The notes: generated by a model not told the origin, from the letters alone. Positions 1 through 12,985 are shown, counted from the stretch's first letter. The stretch is 64,000 nt of DNA from Plectrocnemia conspersa (GCA_009617715.1 VTFK01000265.1:310001-374000), one strand, 5' to 3'. Program-made: numbers and translations.

Positions 1-735
1 GAAAGGCGCGAAATCAAACAATTGCAATTCACCGCTTGGCCAGATCATGGAGTGCCTGATCATCCAGCTCCGTTCTTGCAGTTCTTACGCAGAGTCCGCA
101 ATTTAAATCCATCTGATTCGGGACCTATGGTGGTTCATTGCTCTGCAGGAGTCGGGCGAACTGGATGCTTCATTGTCATCGATTCAATGCTGGAGCGCAT
201 GAAACATGAAAAGATGATTGACATATACGGTCACGTGACTTGCCTGCGCGCTCAGCGCAACTACATGGTGCAAACCGAGGACCAATACATCTTCATACAC
301 GATGCTCTATTGGAAGCCGTCATATGCGGATCGACAGAGATTGCTGCTAGGAACTTGCACACCCATCTTCAAAAACTGATGCAGAACGATCCATCTGAGA
401 ATATAAGTGGAATAGAACTAGAGTTCAAGAAATTATCTAACATCAAAGCGGATTCGACTAGATTCATGTCAGCCAATATGCCCTGCAACAAGCACAAAAA
501 TCGTCTGGTGCACATCTTACCGTTCGAATCATCCAGAGTATGTTTGGCTCCTGTGCGTAACATAGAAGGCTCTGACTACATCAACGCTAGTTTCGTAGAT
601 GGATATAGATACAGAAACGCATATATAGCGACTCAAGGACCTTTGAGCGAAACAACCGATGATTTCTGGAGAATGCTTTGGGAGCACAATTCGACTATTG
701 TTGTGATGTTGACGAAGCTCAAAGAAATGGGAAGG
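1..735 (+). CDS. Lar: Lar exon (5' partial): D1 catalytic half and start of D2
   Basis: The frame is open from base 1 and reads [17 protein letters not shown] at the window edge, so the exon begins at or before base 1. It encodes 245 residues: D1 WPD loop, P-loop and Q-loop, the D1-D2 linker, and D2 up to LTKLKEMGR. The donor is AGG|GTGAGT at 736. Reading on past 735 gives a reading frame extension to base 834 that is intron translation, not protein. Confidence 0.93.
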
Positions 736-3700
736 GTGAGTATCATAACTGATTCAATGAGTTTCATATCAGATAGTTCTTGTATTGATTTATACAATAT
801 TACAGGAAAAGTGTCATCAATATTGGCCATCTGATAGATCCGTGCGCTATCAATGCTTCGTCGTAGATCCCATAGCTGAATACAACATGCCTCAGTACAT
901 ACTTAGAGAGTTCAAGGTATTTCTTTTTTAATTTGTTCCAATGCAATTTATTCGGCCAGGTTTATAGTTGTTGTTTTGTTTACTAGGTGACCGACGCCAG
1001 GGACGGCTCGTCGCGTACAGTGCGCCAATTCCAATTTACCGACTGGCCGGAACAGGGTGTTCCCAAAAGCGGCGAAGGCTTCATCGATCTCCTGGGGCAG
1101 GTTCATAAAACTAAAGAGCAATTTGGTCAAGACGGCCCGATCACCGTGCATTGCAGGTGAGGTGTTCATTTAGTTTTCGATGCGGATGTTTTTTTTTATT
1201 TGACCTTTTTTAAATTTCTGTTTTTTATTATTATTAAACAGCGCCGGAGTGGGTCGCACTGGAGTTTTCATTACGCTCTCTATAGTTCTGGAACGGATGC
1301 AGTACGAAGGTGTAGTGGACGTATTCCAGGCTGTGAGGATACTTCGCACACAGCGTCCGGCCATGGTGCAAACAGAAGTAAGTTATTTTTTACTAATATT
1401 TTTAACGAATCATCTACAAAATAAATGTAATATACATGTTACTGGTTATCAATATTTTCATTTTTACAGTTAATTATTAGCCAAATTCAATAAAAAAATA
1501 ATAATATAAAACCAAATGGTTTTGGTTATAATTTAAAAAGAAAAAAATAAAAAACCCTTAAAAATTTAAGCGGAAAAATTAAATTACAGTTAACAATAAA
1601 GTAAATGTTATTTTGAGTACATTTAATTGGAGAACTGAAATTATTGATACAAGCTGTCGGTACTTCACTGTCGTGAGGTACCGAAGTTAGCGAGTGTACG
1701 AATACCGGACCCTCGACTTTATGGTTTAGAATTTAGACAATAAAACTATTGTGTGGTGCGATTTACAATATTAATGGGAAGTGATATGCGGTTAATCCCA
1801 GTGCATTTTTTACTGTTATCGGGTTACTGCGTAAATTTTCACTCTACACAGACGAATGCTTAGGATTTTCAATGATAGTCAAAATGATTCAATCTATAAA
1901 AAACGACTTAACATTTATAATTCATTTGAAAATATGTTTACAACTCTGCTAAATATTTTATATAATTCAAAAGTAAATTTGGAACTTAGATATTTAATGA
2001 TAAAAATAAATATTATCATCATTTAACTTAGCTAGATAATAATAAAACAATAAAAAATACCAAAAGAATTGCAACATAAATAATATTATTAAAACGTAAC
2101 ATTTTATATCGTTTAAAAATGTGTTTGCAGGTAAAATAGATAATAATAATAAATAACATCAGTGACACATCTGCTCAGAAATATGACCAAAATAAAAAAT
2201 ATTTTGTTACACCTTACTGACGCTACAACACAATCAATGACCTATATTTGGTTATATATGCGCGATTATAAGTCATTGGTTGTCTTTTAGCGTATTTTTT
2301 AAGTTTGAGGGCCCGTTTTCTTGACATAATGTTTTTTTGCTTAAATCACTAAATCAATATAAAAAAAATAGTTTTTAAATTACTTTGTGATATAAATACC
2401 ATATAAATAACATATAACACAATCGGTCTAAGTGGGCAATGGGGGCAAGCCCTTAGTAATGAATAATTATGAATGATTTTACGCGTCGGTATTAATGATA
2501 TTAATACTTGTTTGATTTAGCTGTGTTTTATAAAAAAAAATTAAATTCGAGTAGTTTGATAGTTTCCTAAAAAAAATTCTATACGTAACACAGATTGAGA
2601 ATCATTGGAAAACTATTTATTTAATACTTCAGGTTAAGAAGAAATAGTCCCAAAATTTTTGATTTATATTTCCAAAACAATGATAATTTTTTGCAAATGT
2701 ACACAGCTGCCCGCTACATAAAGACATAATTTTTCCCGATACTAAAGTGTTGGCCTAACCGTGCGCGTCGCTCTCATAGAGTTGGCCAGGTGCAAAGTAG
2801 CATCTATTACAAAGCCAGGATCATCCGTTAGCATCGAAATTCTCAGTTCCAAAATAATACATCTCGAAGGTCTCACCTTGAAGTCAATGAGCAGAGTTTT
2901 GGTACATTTAGTAAAGACCAGATCAGCTGACTGAGGTCGGTCGACAATTAAATCAACCTCTCGTCGTTCGACTGATAGTTAATCTTTATATTAGTCTGAA
3001 TTCAATAATATTGATATAGCTAGAGTGTTTTTTACTGATAATTCTAACCTTATATTTGCAACCCTTATTAATACTATTTCGCCATCTCGTTTTTTTATGA
3101 TAATTTTGTCCATGAACTATTATGAGATTTCAATTCCCTTTTGATGTATTAATCTTGCTTAAGTTTTTTTTTTGTTGGCGTTAGTTTTAATTTATTTAAA
3201 CAAAAGGAGACAACAATTTTCAATCAACATTCTTCCTGACATAATGTTTGTTGGTCTCGACAAATAATGCAATATACTTTTACAAAATAATATTTTTCCA
3301 TCTGTGCTGGAATCGCTAGTTCTTCTTTAATAGTTTCATTCTAGATATTAGTTGAGAAGAGTAAAGATATTCTTGTTGCTTTAAAAATTAACGGAGCTTA
3401 CATAAAATAAAACTGACAAAATTTTATAAAATCAAAATAAAATAACACTAAAAGCGGTATCTGTTTTAGTATTTATAATAATTTTATCATTAAGCTTGTC
3501 TATATAACACTAGTTTGTATCAAGTTTCGTGTTTTTCTAAAACAAGGTATCTATTATCTACAAGGTACTTTAGAATTTCGTGAACTCGAATGTTGCTTTT
3601 TTATAAACCTAAATTAGGTTACGCCCTTTGGGTCGATATTCTTCAAACTGACACGCAAGAAAAAACGTTTTTTTTATTTCTCAAACATAATAATACATTT

Positions 3701-6001
3701 CATTACATTGCCGATTGAATAATAAAACGATATAATTTGCGTTCACACGTAACGAACTGATTGTGTCTTATTTTGGATTATTTATTAAATAAGGAATTTT
3801 AAACTCCTGGTATTTTTAGATTTACTGTAAACTAAAGTGAAATTATCAATAAAAAACCTTAAAGATTATATAAACAATATACGTGTATATATTTTTCCTA
3901 ATTAGTTTCCTTATTTTTAGTCAGAAATTCTAGCATGTAAGCAATTATAATATAGATTGTTAAATCTGCCAAAATTGTTTTTCAAATTCTCTTTATCAGC
4001 GTTTTTTTATTCAAATTTCCTGATACGATTTTTTATAACGAAACATCAAAAAAAATTATAATTTTCTCAACGAAAATAACTGTGTATCGCTATCTATTTT
4101 TTAAATTATAAACTAAAAGCGATGGTTAAAAATATATACATTTCTGAATGCAAAAAAAAATCTTACAAATTGAAATAAAGCTTTAAGATGAAATCTTTCA
4201 GGTTTTGAGGCCAAAATAGTGTAACTTTGCAGCCAAAATAGACGCCGGTAAAGCTGGTAATAGCTTATTTTATAAACATATATAAATTACTACATATATA
4301 GGGAAATGTAGATACTGCTATCAGGCGGTGAAGTTAAAATGTCAGGTATTGAAAATCGGAGGTCTTGGCTGGCGTGTCGAGTTGTATTATTACTGGCTGT
4401 GATTTTGTAAAGCAGCTGAGATCTGTCTTGATGTATTTCCGTTATTATTAAGGTCGATTTGCTGTTGCTTGTGTTCATGTAATGTTCTAGCATGATGCGT
4501 ATCCCACCGCATCTCTGCCGTATTTTCTTCTCTGTGACAAAGTGTCTTATTTTTTATAATATAGTTCGAGACAATTCTGGCGAATCGCAGCTAAGAATGC
4601 GAGTCAATTGCATCGCCTTCTGGATCCACGAAATGTGTTTACGTCCAAAATAGAAATCTTTGAGATGGTCACTCCGGTGATCTTAACCAAAGGGTTTTAA
4701 ACACAATAGTATTATGCGCAGAGTATAATGTATTATCCAGCGCGCGTCCTTTCCAAACAAAGAGTAGTTGTTTGCTGCTTATAGGTGATTAACGTCTTAG
4801 AACAGATGGCTCATGTAATATTTCGTTTTTTCGAAGTAGTATTTATAATGACATTGTGATGGATGAAATTCCCACACATATGTATCTAGAAATTTGTTGA
4901 TAACTCGAGCCGTTTTTTTGTTAAATATTCAATGTGTATAAATATTTTTAAATGTGTTAAAACCGTTGTATAAAAATAGTGGGTCCATGACAGATGTTTA
5001 TAAATATGCATACTCTTTTGAAAGCTTTTAAAATAGGCCGGAAATATTTGAATGGTAAAAAATATTTACGATATTTGTAAATATTCTAATCCACCTTATT
5101 TTTTATTTGGTAATCAAAGAATTATATTATCAATTTTATAAGAAGAAACTGCTCCGCACGAAAATTGGCAGATTGCAAAAATGTATGGGGCTATGTACAG
5201 ATATATGTCATAAAATTTTCTTGTCGGCTAACTTAAAACACAGTTTTTTAATAGTGCAAAAATGTTTTTTTTTTTTTTATCTTAATCTAAATATGAAAAA
5301 TGTAGAGTAGCAACGGCTGTTATTGGCAATTTTATTTGTAAATGGGCGCTCTTTAATTAATAAAAATAGATTTAAGAGAAAGTAGGACAGCGTTCATTAT
5401 AACTAATTTGCCTATTGAAATGTAGTTCTGTTTATTAATAATATTAAGATATTTACAATAATATACTTTATTATTTATAATAAACAAGAAGTGAAAATGA
5501 AAAATATCGAGATACCAGAATGCCTAATCATAACGCTACAACCCGAGGATTTGCCCTTTTTCAAGATTTTACTCCATATCGCTTTGTCATACATTATTTC
5601 GTTCAATCAACCCGAGATCATATTAAACTCAGTATTTATTGAAGTTAACTGCTTTGCAGACCTTTAGACGTTTATAAGGTGTAGATTTCCGGCCCTCCTA
5701 AAGCATTGTTTTCTATATTTGACGGCGGTAATTGTTAAAATATCTTTATAAAAATACTTATAAGGTATTTTTTGCTTATATTATTTATATTTAGATCAAA
5801 TACATCACTGTGCGTTCTGAAAAAAAATATATGTTTATTGTATTGAATATGTATTGTATGTTTTTTATGTACAATTTTTTTGCATTGACAGAGTTGCAAC
5901 AGGAAATTATAACATTTTTATTTTTTTAATAGGATCAATACCAGTTCTGCTATAGAGCCGCGCTTGAATACCTGGGCTCGTTCGATCATTACGCCAACTG
6001 A
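1..6001 (+). CDS. Lar: Receptor-type protein tyrosine phosphatase Lar, 3' end (5-exon join, partial at 5')
   Basis: This is the C-terminal part of a LAR-type (type IIa) receptor tyrosine phosphatase, a transmembrane enzyme that dephosphorylates phosphotyrosine and acts in axon guidance, synapse growth and epithelial planar organisation. Join: 1-735, 806-916, 987-1156, 1242-1377, 5933-6001, giving 406 codons plus stop. D1 shows the WPD loop (WPDHGVP, codons at 37-57), the catalytic loop [11 protein letters not shown] (Cys codon 139-141, Arg codon 157-159) and the Q-loop QTEDQY. D2 shows the usual D2 substitutions of this family: KNRL in place of the D1 KNRY (Leu codon 505-507) and WPE in place of WPD (1044-1052). 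D2 still keeps an intact [11 protein letters not shown]. The C-terminus [12 protein letters not shown] is the conserved LAR ending. All introns have GT/AG ends and the frame is continuous. The upstream D1 half, transmembrane, fibronectin III and Ig exons lie outside the window. Confidence 0.95.
806..916 (+). CDS. Lar: Lar exon: D2, [10 protein letters not shown] segment
   Basis: The exon is 37 codons in phase 0, from [16 protein letters not shown] to QYILREFK. The acceptor is TTACAG|G at 805 and the donor AAG|GTATTT at 917. The 70-bp upstream intron is typical of a compact insect gene. K/E-C-x-x-YWP is the classical PTP segment before the WPD loop. Confidence 0.93.
987..1156 (+). CDS. Lar: Lar exon: D2 WPE loop up to catalytic HC
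   Basis: The exon has 56 codons plus two bases, ending in phase 2. It begins [17 protein letters not shown], carries the D2 WPE loop (codons 1044-1052) and ends at ITVHC plus AG of a split serine codon. The acceptor is TACTAG|G at 986 and the donor CAG|GTGAGG at 1157. Splitting the PTP signature motif between exons means only a correct splice restores [10 protein letters not shown]. Confidence 0.93.
1242..1377 (+). CDS. Lar: Lar exon: D2 signature loop and Q-loop
   Basis: The first base completes the serine of HCS. The exon then encodes [19 protein letters not shown] and continues to RPAMVQTE. The acceptor is AAACAG|C at 1241 and the donor GAA|GTAAGT at 1378. The following intron is 4555 bp, far longer than the three before it. 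Confidence 0.93.
2905..3030 (+). repeat. Dispersed repeat S, copy 1 (in Lar intron)
   Basis: Shares the core AGATCAGCTGAC, then GAGGTCGGTCGACAA, with 25845-25965 in the same orientation. The similarity continues weakly into a shared TAGTCTGAATYYAA-like segment. No coding potential and no recognised family. The exact ends are uncertain. Confidence 0.55.
4255..4830 (+). repeat. Unclassified interspersed repeat R, copy 1 (in Lar intron)
   Basis: Collinear with 10190-10715 in the same orientation through a chain of shared blocks: TTATTTTATAAAC near 4265, CTGGCGTGTCGAGTT near 4370, a CTGTGATTTTG block, a CTCTGTGACNAAGTGTC block near 4530, a GAGACAATT block, an AGCGC...TTTCCAAA...AGAGTA block near 4740, and an AACGTCT...CAGATG...CAATATTTC-like block near 4790. 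The copies are well diverged with many indels. No intact reading frame and no terminal repeat is evident, so I cannot assign a superfamily. Confidence 0.7.
5933..6001 (+). CDS. Lar: Lar terminal coding exon and stop
   Basis: A short exon of 22 codons plus TGA encodes [20 protein letters not shown] then AN, matching the conserved LAR C-terminus. The acceptor is TTAATAG|G at 5932, preceded by a T-rich tract. It joins in frame to QTE of the previous exon, giving [18 protein letters not shown], the expected D2 Q-loop. It is too short to be found as a free-standing open frame. Confidence 0.93.
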   Translation, partial: DQYQFCYRAALEYLGSFDHYAN

Positions 6002-6362
6002 CATTCTTGAGACAGGCTCGTATAAGCAGCGGCTTCGTCATTCTTCCTTCGTCGTCGGACATTTGTATCATTTAATGTTAAATCTATCTATATAACTATC
6101 GAACTTATACAATACGTATGCATCCTACTTTGTGTACATTCCTGTTTTATGTGTAAAAAATCATCCATTCTCTCCTTATATTTACTATAAGTATTATTTT
6201 ATATATTAATTGACCACTGCCTTCGCGCACGGATTTTAGACAGCGTTTTAATTTTTTATTCTCTATATATACACATATATAAATACGTTCGAAGTACGTA
6301 GCTTATGATGTAGTGAGCCTTGTGACTATTAGGGGTATCGAATTTAAATTTAATTAAATAAA
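6002..6362 (+). promoter_or_regulatory. Lar 3' UTR with candidate polyadenylation signal
   Basis: Sequence after the Lar stop. The first AATAAA I see is at 6357-6362; another is at 6681-6686. The true end is not determinable here, and LAR-type genes can have long 3' UTRs. Confidence 0.4.
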
Positions 6363-7740
6363 AAAAATAAACTTGCCTTTGTACTTACAGTATTGTGGCT
6401 TTGATTAACTTGCCTACACGACTGTGACGAGAGTTGACTTGCCCGCTTTGTAATTAAATATAAATTTAAAGCCACATGTGTAAATGTATAAATGTGAAAA
6501 ATGAGGTAAAACACAATTGAAAGTAGTGCCTATGGTATTTCATTTCAGAGGAATAATTAAAAAAGAGCGTCATATTTAAGCTTGTATAAAGTAATTGAGA
6601 GTTAACTTGTACGTATATTAAATATATTATATAATATAAATATGCCATTCCGCGTTACTCAGGTTTACTTTTTTATTGTGAATAAAATAAAAATCATAAT
6701 TATTTTCCATGTGCGTAGAATTGTGCTCGTATAGTGATCGCTATGAATATATAAAAAAAATATATAATACTCATTATACACGTGTACTTAATGAACTCGA
6801 GTGGTGATTGTCGAATCGTGTACATCATACAAGCTATTTTTAATTTGTGTCGCACTCAATTGCACAATTTTATTTTTTAGTTGCTTTTTACAACGCAATA
6901 TGACTGTCGTATGCTTATTTTTTTAATTTTTATATTAATAAGATTTTATTTTAATTAATTTTAATCGAAATCGCTGTATGTATATTTACGTTTTTAATTA
7001 TATAAAACGACTCATATCAATTACGCATAAATTTAAATAGTATATCATAATGTTGCATAGCCTCAAACTTTTCTAGGAAAATTGGAAACTATGGAACATT
7101 ATGTTTAGATTATTAGATAATATAAACGTGAGCGTCAATATTTTTGTTGTGTAATACAGAGTTGGACTAAATATTCTTTCAGATTTGATTTTTTAAAGTC
7201 ATAGTCAAAGCTTTTGAATTCGACTAATCTCGTGTTAGTTTTTCACACATTTTACCTTTAAATTTATATTGCGATTGTTTTTTTGTAAATATAATACGTA
7301 AAGTTGTATATACACAAGATTCGTGTGCTACAAAAATGAGTCAATAATTAATTTTATTTGCTTCAATTTCCCAATGTCACAGCTTCGCTGAGGCTCATAT
7401 AATGTGAGTCAAGCGAATCTATTAAACACTAATTTTTAAACTATATATTTAGAGAGTTTAAAATATTGATCGTATCGATCAACTTTGGCTGATGCATGAC
7501 TCATGTACAATAGTTAAACAAATACTATACAACACATTTTATTTGGCACAACTGCATCGTAGCTTTTACATTGTAATTGACATAGAAAACTTCATCATAA
7601 AGAAAGGTTAATGTTTTTGATAAAAAAATCATCCTGAGATTAGCTGAATTCAAACACACTGATTGCTTTGCTTCAAAATCGGAAAGTAATTTTTAGCCCA
7701 TCTTATATGTCGCACAAAAGCGTATGATTGTATAGTTATA
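6363..7740. other. AT-rich noncoding, possible distal 3' UTR / intergenic
   Basis: Very AT-rich with short random reading frames only. No recognisable gene, RNA or mobile element. Confidence 0.6.
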
Positions 7741-8085
7741 GCTTAATCATCTTAACATGACATGTGTATCGTACATATCATTACTTTATTTTAAGCTTGT
7801 GCACCTATTTTATTATTATCTTAGGCAATTATCATTCCATCCATATTTTTTTTATATTTTTATATATACTTTTCATGCATCTTCATCACAACCACAACTA
7901 GTTAATTACAGCTTAATCATCATATCATGACATGTGTATCGTACATATCATTATTTTCTTTCATATACACTTGTGTAGCTATTTTATTATTATATCTTAG
8001 GCATTTATCATTCCATCCATATTTTTTTATATTTTTATATATACTTTTCATACATCACGATCATCACAACCACAGTTAGTTGGTT
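7741..8085 (+). repeat. Tandem direct duplication, two units of about 170-175 bp
   Basis: Unit 1 starts at 7741 and unit 2 at 7911, both with GCTTAATCAT, followed by CATGACATGTGTATCGTACA in each. Both contain a shared ATTTTATTATTAT...CTTAGGCA stretch and TTATCATTCCATCCATATTT, and both end with CATCACAACCACA. The units are very similar, with scattered substitutions and small indels, so the duplication is local and fairly recent. No reading frame. Confidence 0.9.
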
Positions 8086-10189
8086 ACGTAAAATTCTAAA
8101 TTTGATGAAGATATGCTAAATAAAATGAAACGTATGGCTGATGATAAAAAGGAAAGCTGAAAAATTCGATAATGAGAGACTATTGTGTGGTGTTTTAGCT
8201 TTAGATTGGTGATGATAGATGTGCGTTTGTGGCAAACAATCCGATGACGTGTTCAATTAAACATAACTTGTTAATTAATCGAGTTGTTAAATAATTAAAA
8301 ATGCTTTCGGATCAACCGAACTGATTAGGTCACAATTATTCAATAACCGAGATTTCTTTAATATGTATAAAAGTGAATCAAATGTTTAAACTCAATCAAA
8401 TTAATAATAAAAAAATGTTCCGTGTTAATAAGCGTATAGATGTGTAAATAATCGTATTTTTGAATGGAATATATTTTCATCACACACGTATGTGTCTATT
8501 ACATGTCAAAAATTAATATACAATACATATATAAAGTATAATAATAGATAAAATTGTTTTCTTTTTAAAGTAAATAAAATTAAATAATTGAACATAACCG
8601 ACGTCGTATGTTAAAATTATATATATATGAAATATTGTAAAGAAATTATAGCCGAATTGTGTTTAGTTATTTGATTTATCAGTTTGAGATTAATACGTTT
8701 AAGGTCAATATGTATATTATATTGTGATTATTGATGATTGTTCGTATATTGTGATGATATTCATAATAATGAAATACGCGGAGCGATTGATATCAGAAAT
8801 TTTATATACATACATATATAAAAAAAAACTATGGCAAATTAATAGAAAAAAATATATGGTAATATTGCTTATTATTATATATTTTTTTAATTGACGCATC
8901 CACTAGCTTTTTTTATGTATTGTCTTCTTATCTAGGTAAACTAGAGATTTATATTTATCGAATACTCCCTTCTAGCAGTAACTTACGATAATTATTGTGT
9001 ACGTAACATCTTTTTGTACCTTTTTATATTATATTTACTGACTCAGCGGTATATTATATATTGTCATATAATATATTATACTCTTAACTTGTTTTTAAGA
9101 CTTGACTAATTACTTTGCCCACCCGATTTATTTATATAATTATCCTAATTGTTTTATACACACAAACACAAATAATAAATTGATGAAAACGATATCAAAT
9201 GACCATTTTTTATATACAATTTATTTGTGATTTATATAATTTTTTGAACGCAGCAATTTTATGTTGCGTAGCATTCGTATAAATGTATAGAAAATTTATA
9301 AAAAATATATATATAATACATATGCATGTAAATAAGGACGACCAAAAATTTTAAAGATCCTTAGTTATGTCGTCTTTATTTGTAAACTATTGTTTTACAT
9401 ATTTTAATATGTATATGTATCATAATAAGTCTCCGATATGTCGATGTGCACTGTTACCTATATCAAAGAATGATGAAATATAGTTTTTATGCAAGTTTTT
9501 GCATAAGATGAAAATAAAATTTGTTTCTTTTGTATCAATTAACCTATCCTATTACATCCCTAAAGAGTTTTTATTATATTAAAAATTAAGAGCGAAACGA
9601 TAATGGTAAAGTATACGCTGAAATTAACTTAACTTAAGAAAGGTGACGTCATGTAAGAAATAGATTCACCACATGGACTGCAGATACTGGTAAAGTATAA
9701 AAATTAACCGTTTCTTGGATTTAAGAAAGATTTACATAATATTTAACTGTCATTCTAGGTAAGATTGGATCAATTAAGACCTTTTTATTAAATCCTTAGA
9801 CTGCAAAGATTTGGATTCACAATTTCTTTATCCAACTGACATGTGTTATTATTTACAGATATTTTTAAAAGAGAATCTTAAAAAAATGTTTCATATAGAC
9901 ACTTATGTATATTTAAAAAAAAATTTTAATTTCGTAAATGTACAATTAATTATAATCATGTTTTTGAGTACACTATTAGTATTAAATTAAAAGAAAAGTT
10001 GGAAAAATCCTCCCATTTAAAATAATATCATTATTCATTAGAATAGAGACTACTTGTTGATTCAAAGCATCATTAGAAAATTTATTGTTTTCTTCACTAT
10101 TTTTAAAAAAATAATCCGGATTGTAATAATTGCATTTTATTGATATATTACCTAAGTGACTCTTCGTTTTTTATAAATTTTATTTTATA
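8086..10189. other. AT-rich intergenic
   Basis: No gene seen. A weak 13-bp hairpin (arms 9330-9342 and 9369-9381, one mismatch) is the only structure noted. Confidence 0.6.
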
Positions 10190-10715
10190 AAAGTTTATTT
10201 TATAAACCTATATAAATAAACACATATGTATATAGAGAAATTAAGATGCCGCTAACAAGCGTTGTAGAAATGGTAGGTCCTGTAAGCCAGAGTCTTCGCT
10301 GGCGTGTCGAGTTTATTATTGTCGTCTGTGATTTTGGTGGAATAGCTGACATTTTTTTTATGTGTTCTCTAGATGATCTGCTGATGTCTTTGATGTTGAT
10401 GCAGTTTTCGGCGTTTCACTGTCTCTCCCCTCTGTGACCAAGTGTCACATATTTTATAATTTTGACTTGATACAGCTCTAACGAATTAAATATGAACATG
10501 TTTTCGAGACAATTGCATCGCTTCTCAAACGCATGTCTTAATATAACGGTTTAATTGATTACTTCGGCGATTAGTAACTAAAAGACGAAGAACAATAGTA
10601 ATTTTTGCATGGTAGAATATATCTTCTAGCGCATGTTGTTTTCCAAAAAAAGAGTAATTTTTAGCGGTAGTTTATAATGTATAACGTCTCGAGGCAGATG
10701 TGCAATATTTCCGAT
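10190..10715 (+). repeat. Unclassified interspersed repeat R, copy 2
   Basis: Second copy of the repeat in the Lar intron (4255-4830), same strand and same block order. A CTGGCGTGTCGAGTT block lies near 10300 and a CCCCTCTGTGACCAAGTGTC block near 10427. The 63-codon open frame here is not conserved in copy 1, so it is not a gene. Confidence 0.7.
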
Positions 10716-12360
10716 TATTAGTGTATCGCGATTAAATTGCTGTGTGAATATGCTGGTGTGGCTCCACTTTTAAGACAGCTTAATTCCTTTTTTCGTTGTT
10801 CGAATGATTGTTAAGAGTGATCTTTAAAAAACAACAAAATGTTTGATATTCAGTACTCGGTATAATTCACTATTTTGTTTTAATTCCTGCTAAAAAATCA
10901 TTGCAGCAAAATGTAACAAGAACTGCATAAAATCAGATACACAGCGCACAAAATCAATAATTATCGTTTGGGAATTTCCCTAATTTGTAAACTAAGGTTA
11001 GAAGGAACTTAAACCAAAAGGAGCCGCTGGTCATCAACAGACAAGATCGAGAATTCAGCCGCTTCCCTCTTCACCCTGGTTCAAATTTTTGTACAAATAT
11101 CAGTTATTAACAAAAATATTTTTTTGCATAAAAAAGTCATTGACTCATATAAAAATTCTTTGTACAAATAATAAATATAAAACAAATTTAAAATGTTTTA
11201 ATTTGTATTTTCTTAAAAAAATTTTTCGGTGATTATTTATTATGATTATTTTAATATGATGATTATATCAGAAATAAATTTATTATACATTACTAATATG
11301 AATTGTTTTTTTTAATAGCTTGGAGTTTAAAAACAAGTATCATTTTATATTTAGAATTTTACTTGTATGAAAAAATCATGGTAGTTGTCCGCGAAATACA
11401 AAATTTTAAGTTGAGTACTCAATGAGGTCTGAAAGGTTGGCGACCACTCTTTTTGAAGACATTTTGATAAACAATGTGTTCTTCTGGTAGTGAATTATTT
11501 TCGAGGAAACATTTTAGATTTTTACATCTTTATAGTAAAGTTTAACAGGTTGTTTAAATATACATTTACAAAGTCATAGGTCTGCTCTTTTTTAATAGTT
11601 ATTGCATATCTAGCAAAATTAAATATATTTTACTACCAACTAAAAACCATGTCAACTTAAAATGTATTTATTCATATTCTGATTATTGTAACACTTGGCA
11701 GTAATATGGCGTAGTTTGGCACAATATGTTGCCCTACTAAATATGTTCGTTATTTTCAACATTTCAGTTTTATGATTGTTTTTGCATTTATATACATACA
11801 TATGTATTATATATTTTATTTTTGGAATAGACTTAATAACATATTTAAATTATTTTATTTATTATAATTAAACATAAATTATTATAATTACGAACTATCT
11901 TGATTTATTATAATTCGCATGAATTAGTTTAACACAAATAATTCATATTTTGGAATAGTTCGTCAATAATTAATCTTTTAATTTTTTTTATCCTAAGTAT
12001 ACTTATGCATATTTTTAATCATAATAAACGCCTATTTATATATAAAACTACTTTAATAAAAGGAAGCATATTAATCTGACATTTTAGTGTTAATTATTGA
12101 AAATTAAGCTTACTTGTTTATTTACCTAAGCCAGATTATTTTTAAATAATTTTTGCAAGCAATATTTTATTCGTATGCTTATCAGTGTTTCTTAATTACT
12201 GCTGAAAATTAATTACTATTTTCCATACATATAATAATGCTACGTTATATTAAAAATGAAAGATTTTAGTACATATACCTTGTATAAATAAATTTAATAA
12301 TCATACAAGTATATCAAGATGTATATACTGATAGTCGTAGAGCTCTGTACAAGATACAAA
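10716..12360. other. AT-rich intergenic
   Basis: Mostly low complexity. A slightly GC-richer patch lies at 10970-11085 but has no reading frame or repeat partner that I can find. Confidence 0.55.
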
Positions 12361-12985
12361 TAAATTAACCCAAGGGCCTAGCGGTAATTAGCTAAGTAGC
12401 CGGACGAAAACGCTAATATACTTAGTTAATCTTCCGTTCAGAGAGTAAATTCCCGGAATCGCAAGATCAAAATCCCGTAAAGACGCATTTATCTGAACAT
12501 CAGCGGCGAAAAAGCGTGGAAAAGTAAGAGCACGATGTAATCAATGGCTAGGAGGGATACTAGCACTGTATATGTGGAAACACGATCCTCAAGTTGCTAA
12601 CAAACGATTGTTCGGCTAAGACCTAATAGGACGTGAAGTTGCGGGGAAGATGAGATAGTAAGTTAGCTAAGTAGAGATGGGATCACAAGTGAAATTGGAT
12701 TAAAAGAGGCCCAAGTTAGGGACCGAGGCCGGTGGGAAATAAGGATGAGAGCTTGTAAGTGGGCTTATTTTCGACGAGTGTGCTTCGCCCTTATTAGCGC
12801 TCGCTCACACCCTGCGATTCCCTTTTTCAACTCTTTCACACGGCACAGATTTGCCAAATTATCAGCTTCGCACACGAGATAACGATGCAGTGAGAGAGGG
12901 GTTAACATGTTGTTTTTTTTTGGAGTGTTGTAACTACACATCAGATAATATTGCATACTTGTTAGAAAATCATAGTTGATATTAT
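12361..12985. other. GC/CpG-richer noncoding island
   Basis: About 600 bp of clearly higher GC and CpG than its surroundings, interrupted on all frames, with purine-rich and CGCTCGCTC-like parts. A candidate conserved noncoding element or old unrecognised repeat. No protein match. Confidence 0.35.

Larger units (their letters stand above)
1378..5932 (+). other. Last intron of Lar (4555 bp)
   Basis: AT-rich intron between the last two coding exons. It holds one copy of an unclassified interspersed repeat (4255-4830) and one copy of a shorter repeat (2905-3030), both described separately. An imperfect inverted repeat of about 11 nt lies near 1660-1685. I see no convincing exon or RNA gene in the rest. 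Confidence 0.85.

Noticed and set aside
736..834. Open frame continuing past the first Lar exon
   Set aside because: It reads through a GTGAGT donor; splicing to 806 restores the conserved [10 protein letters not shown] segment, so the extension is intron.
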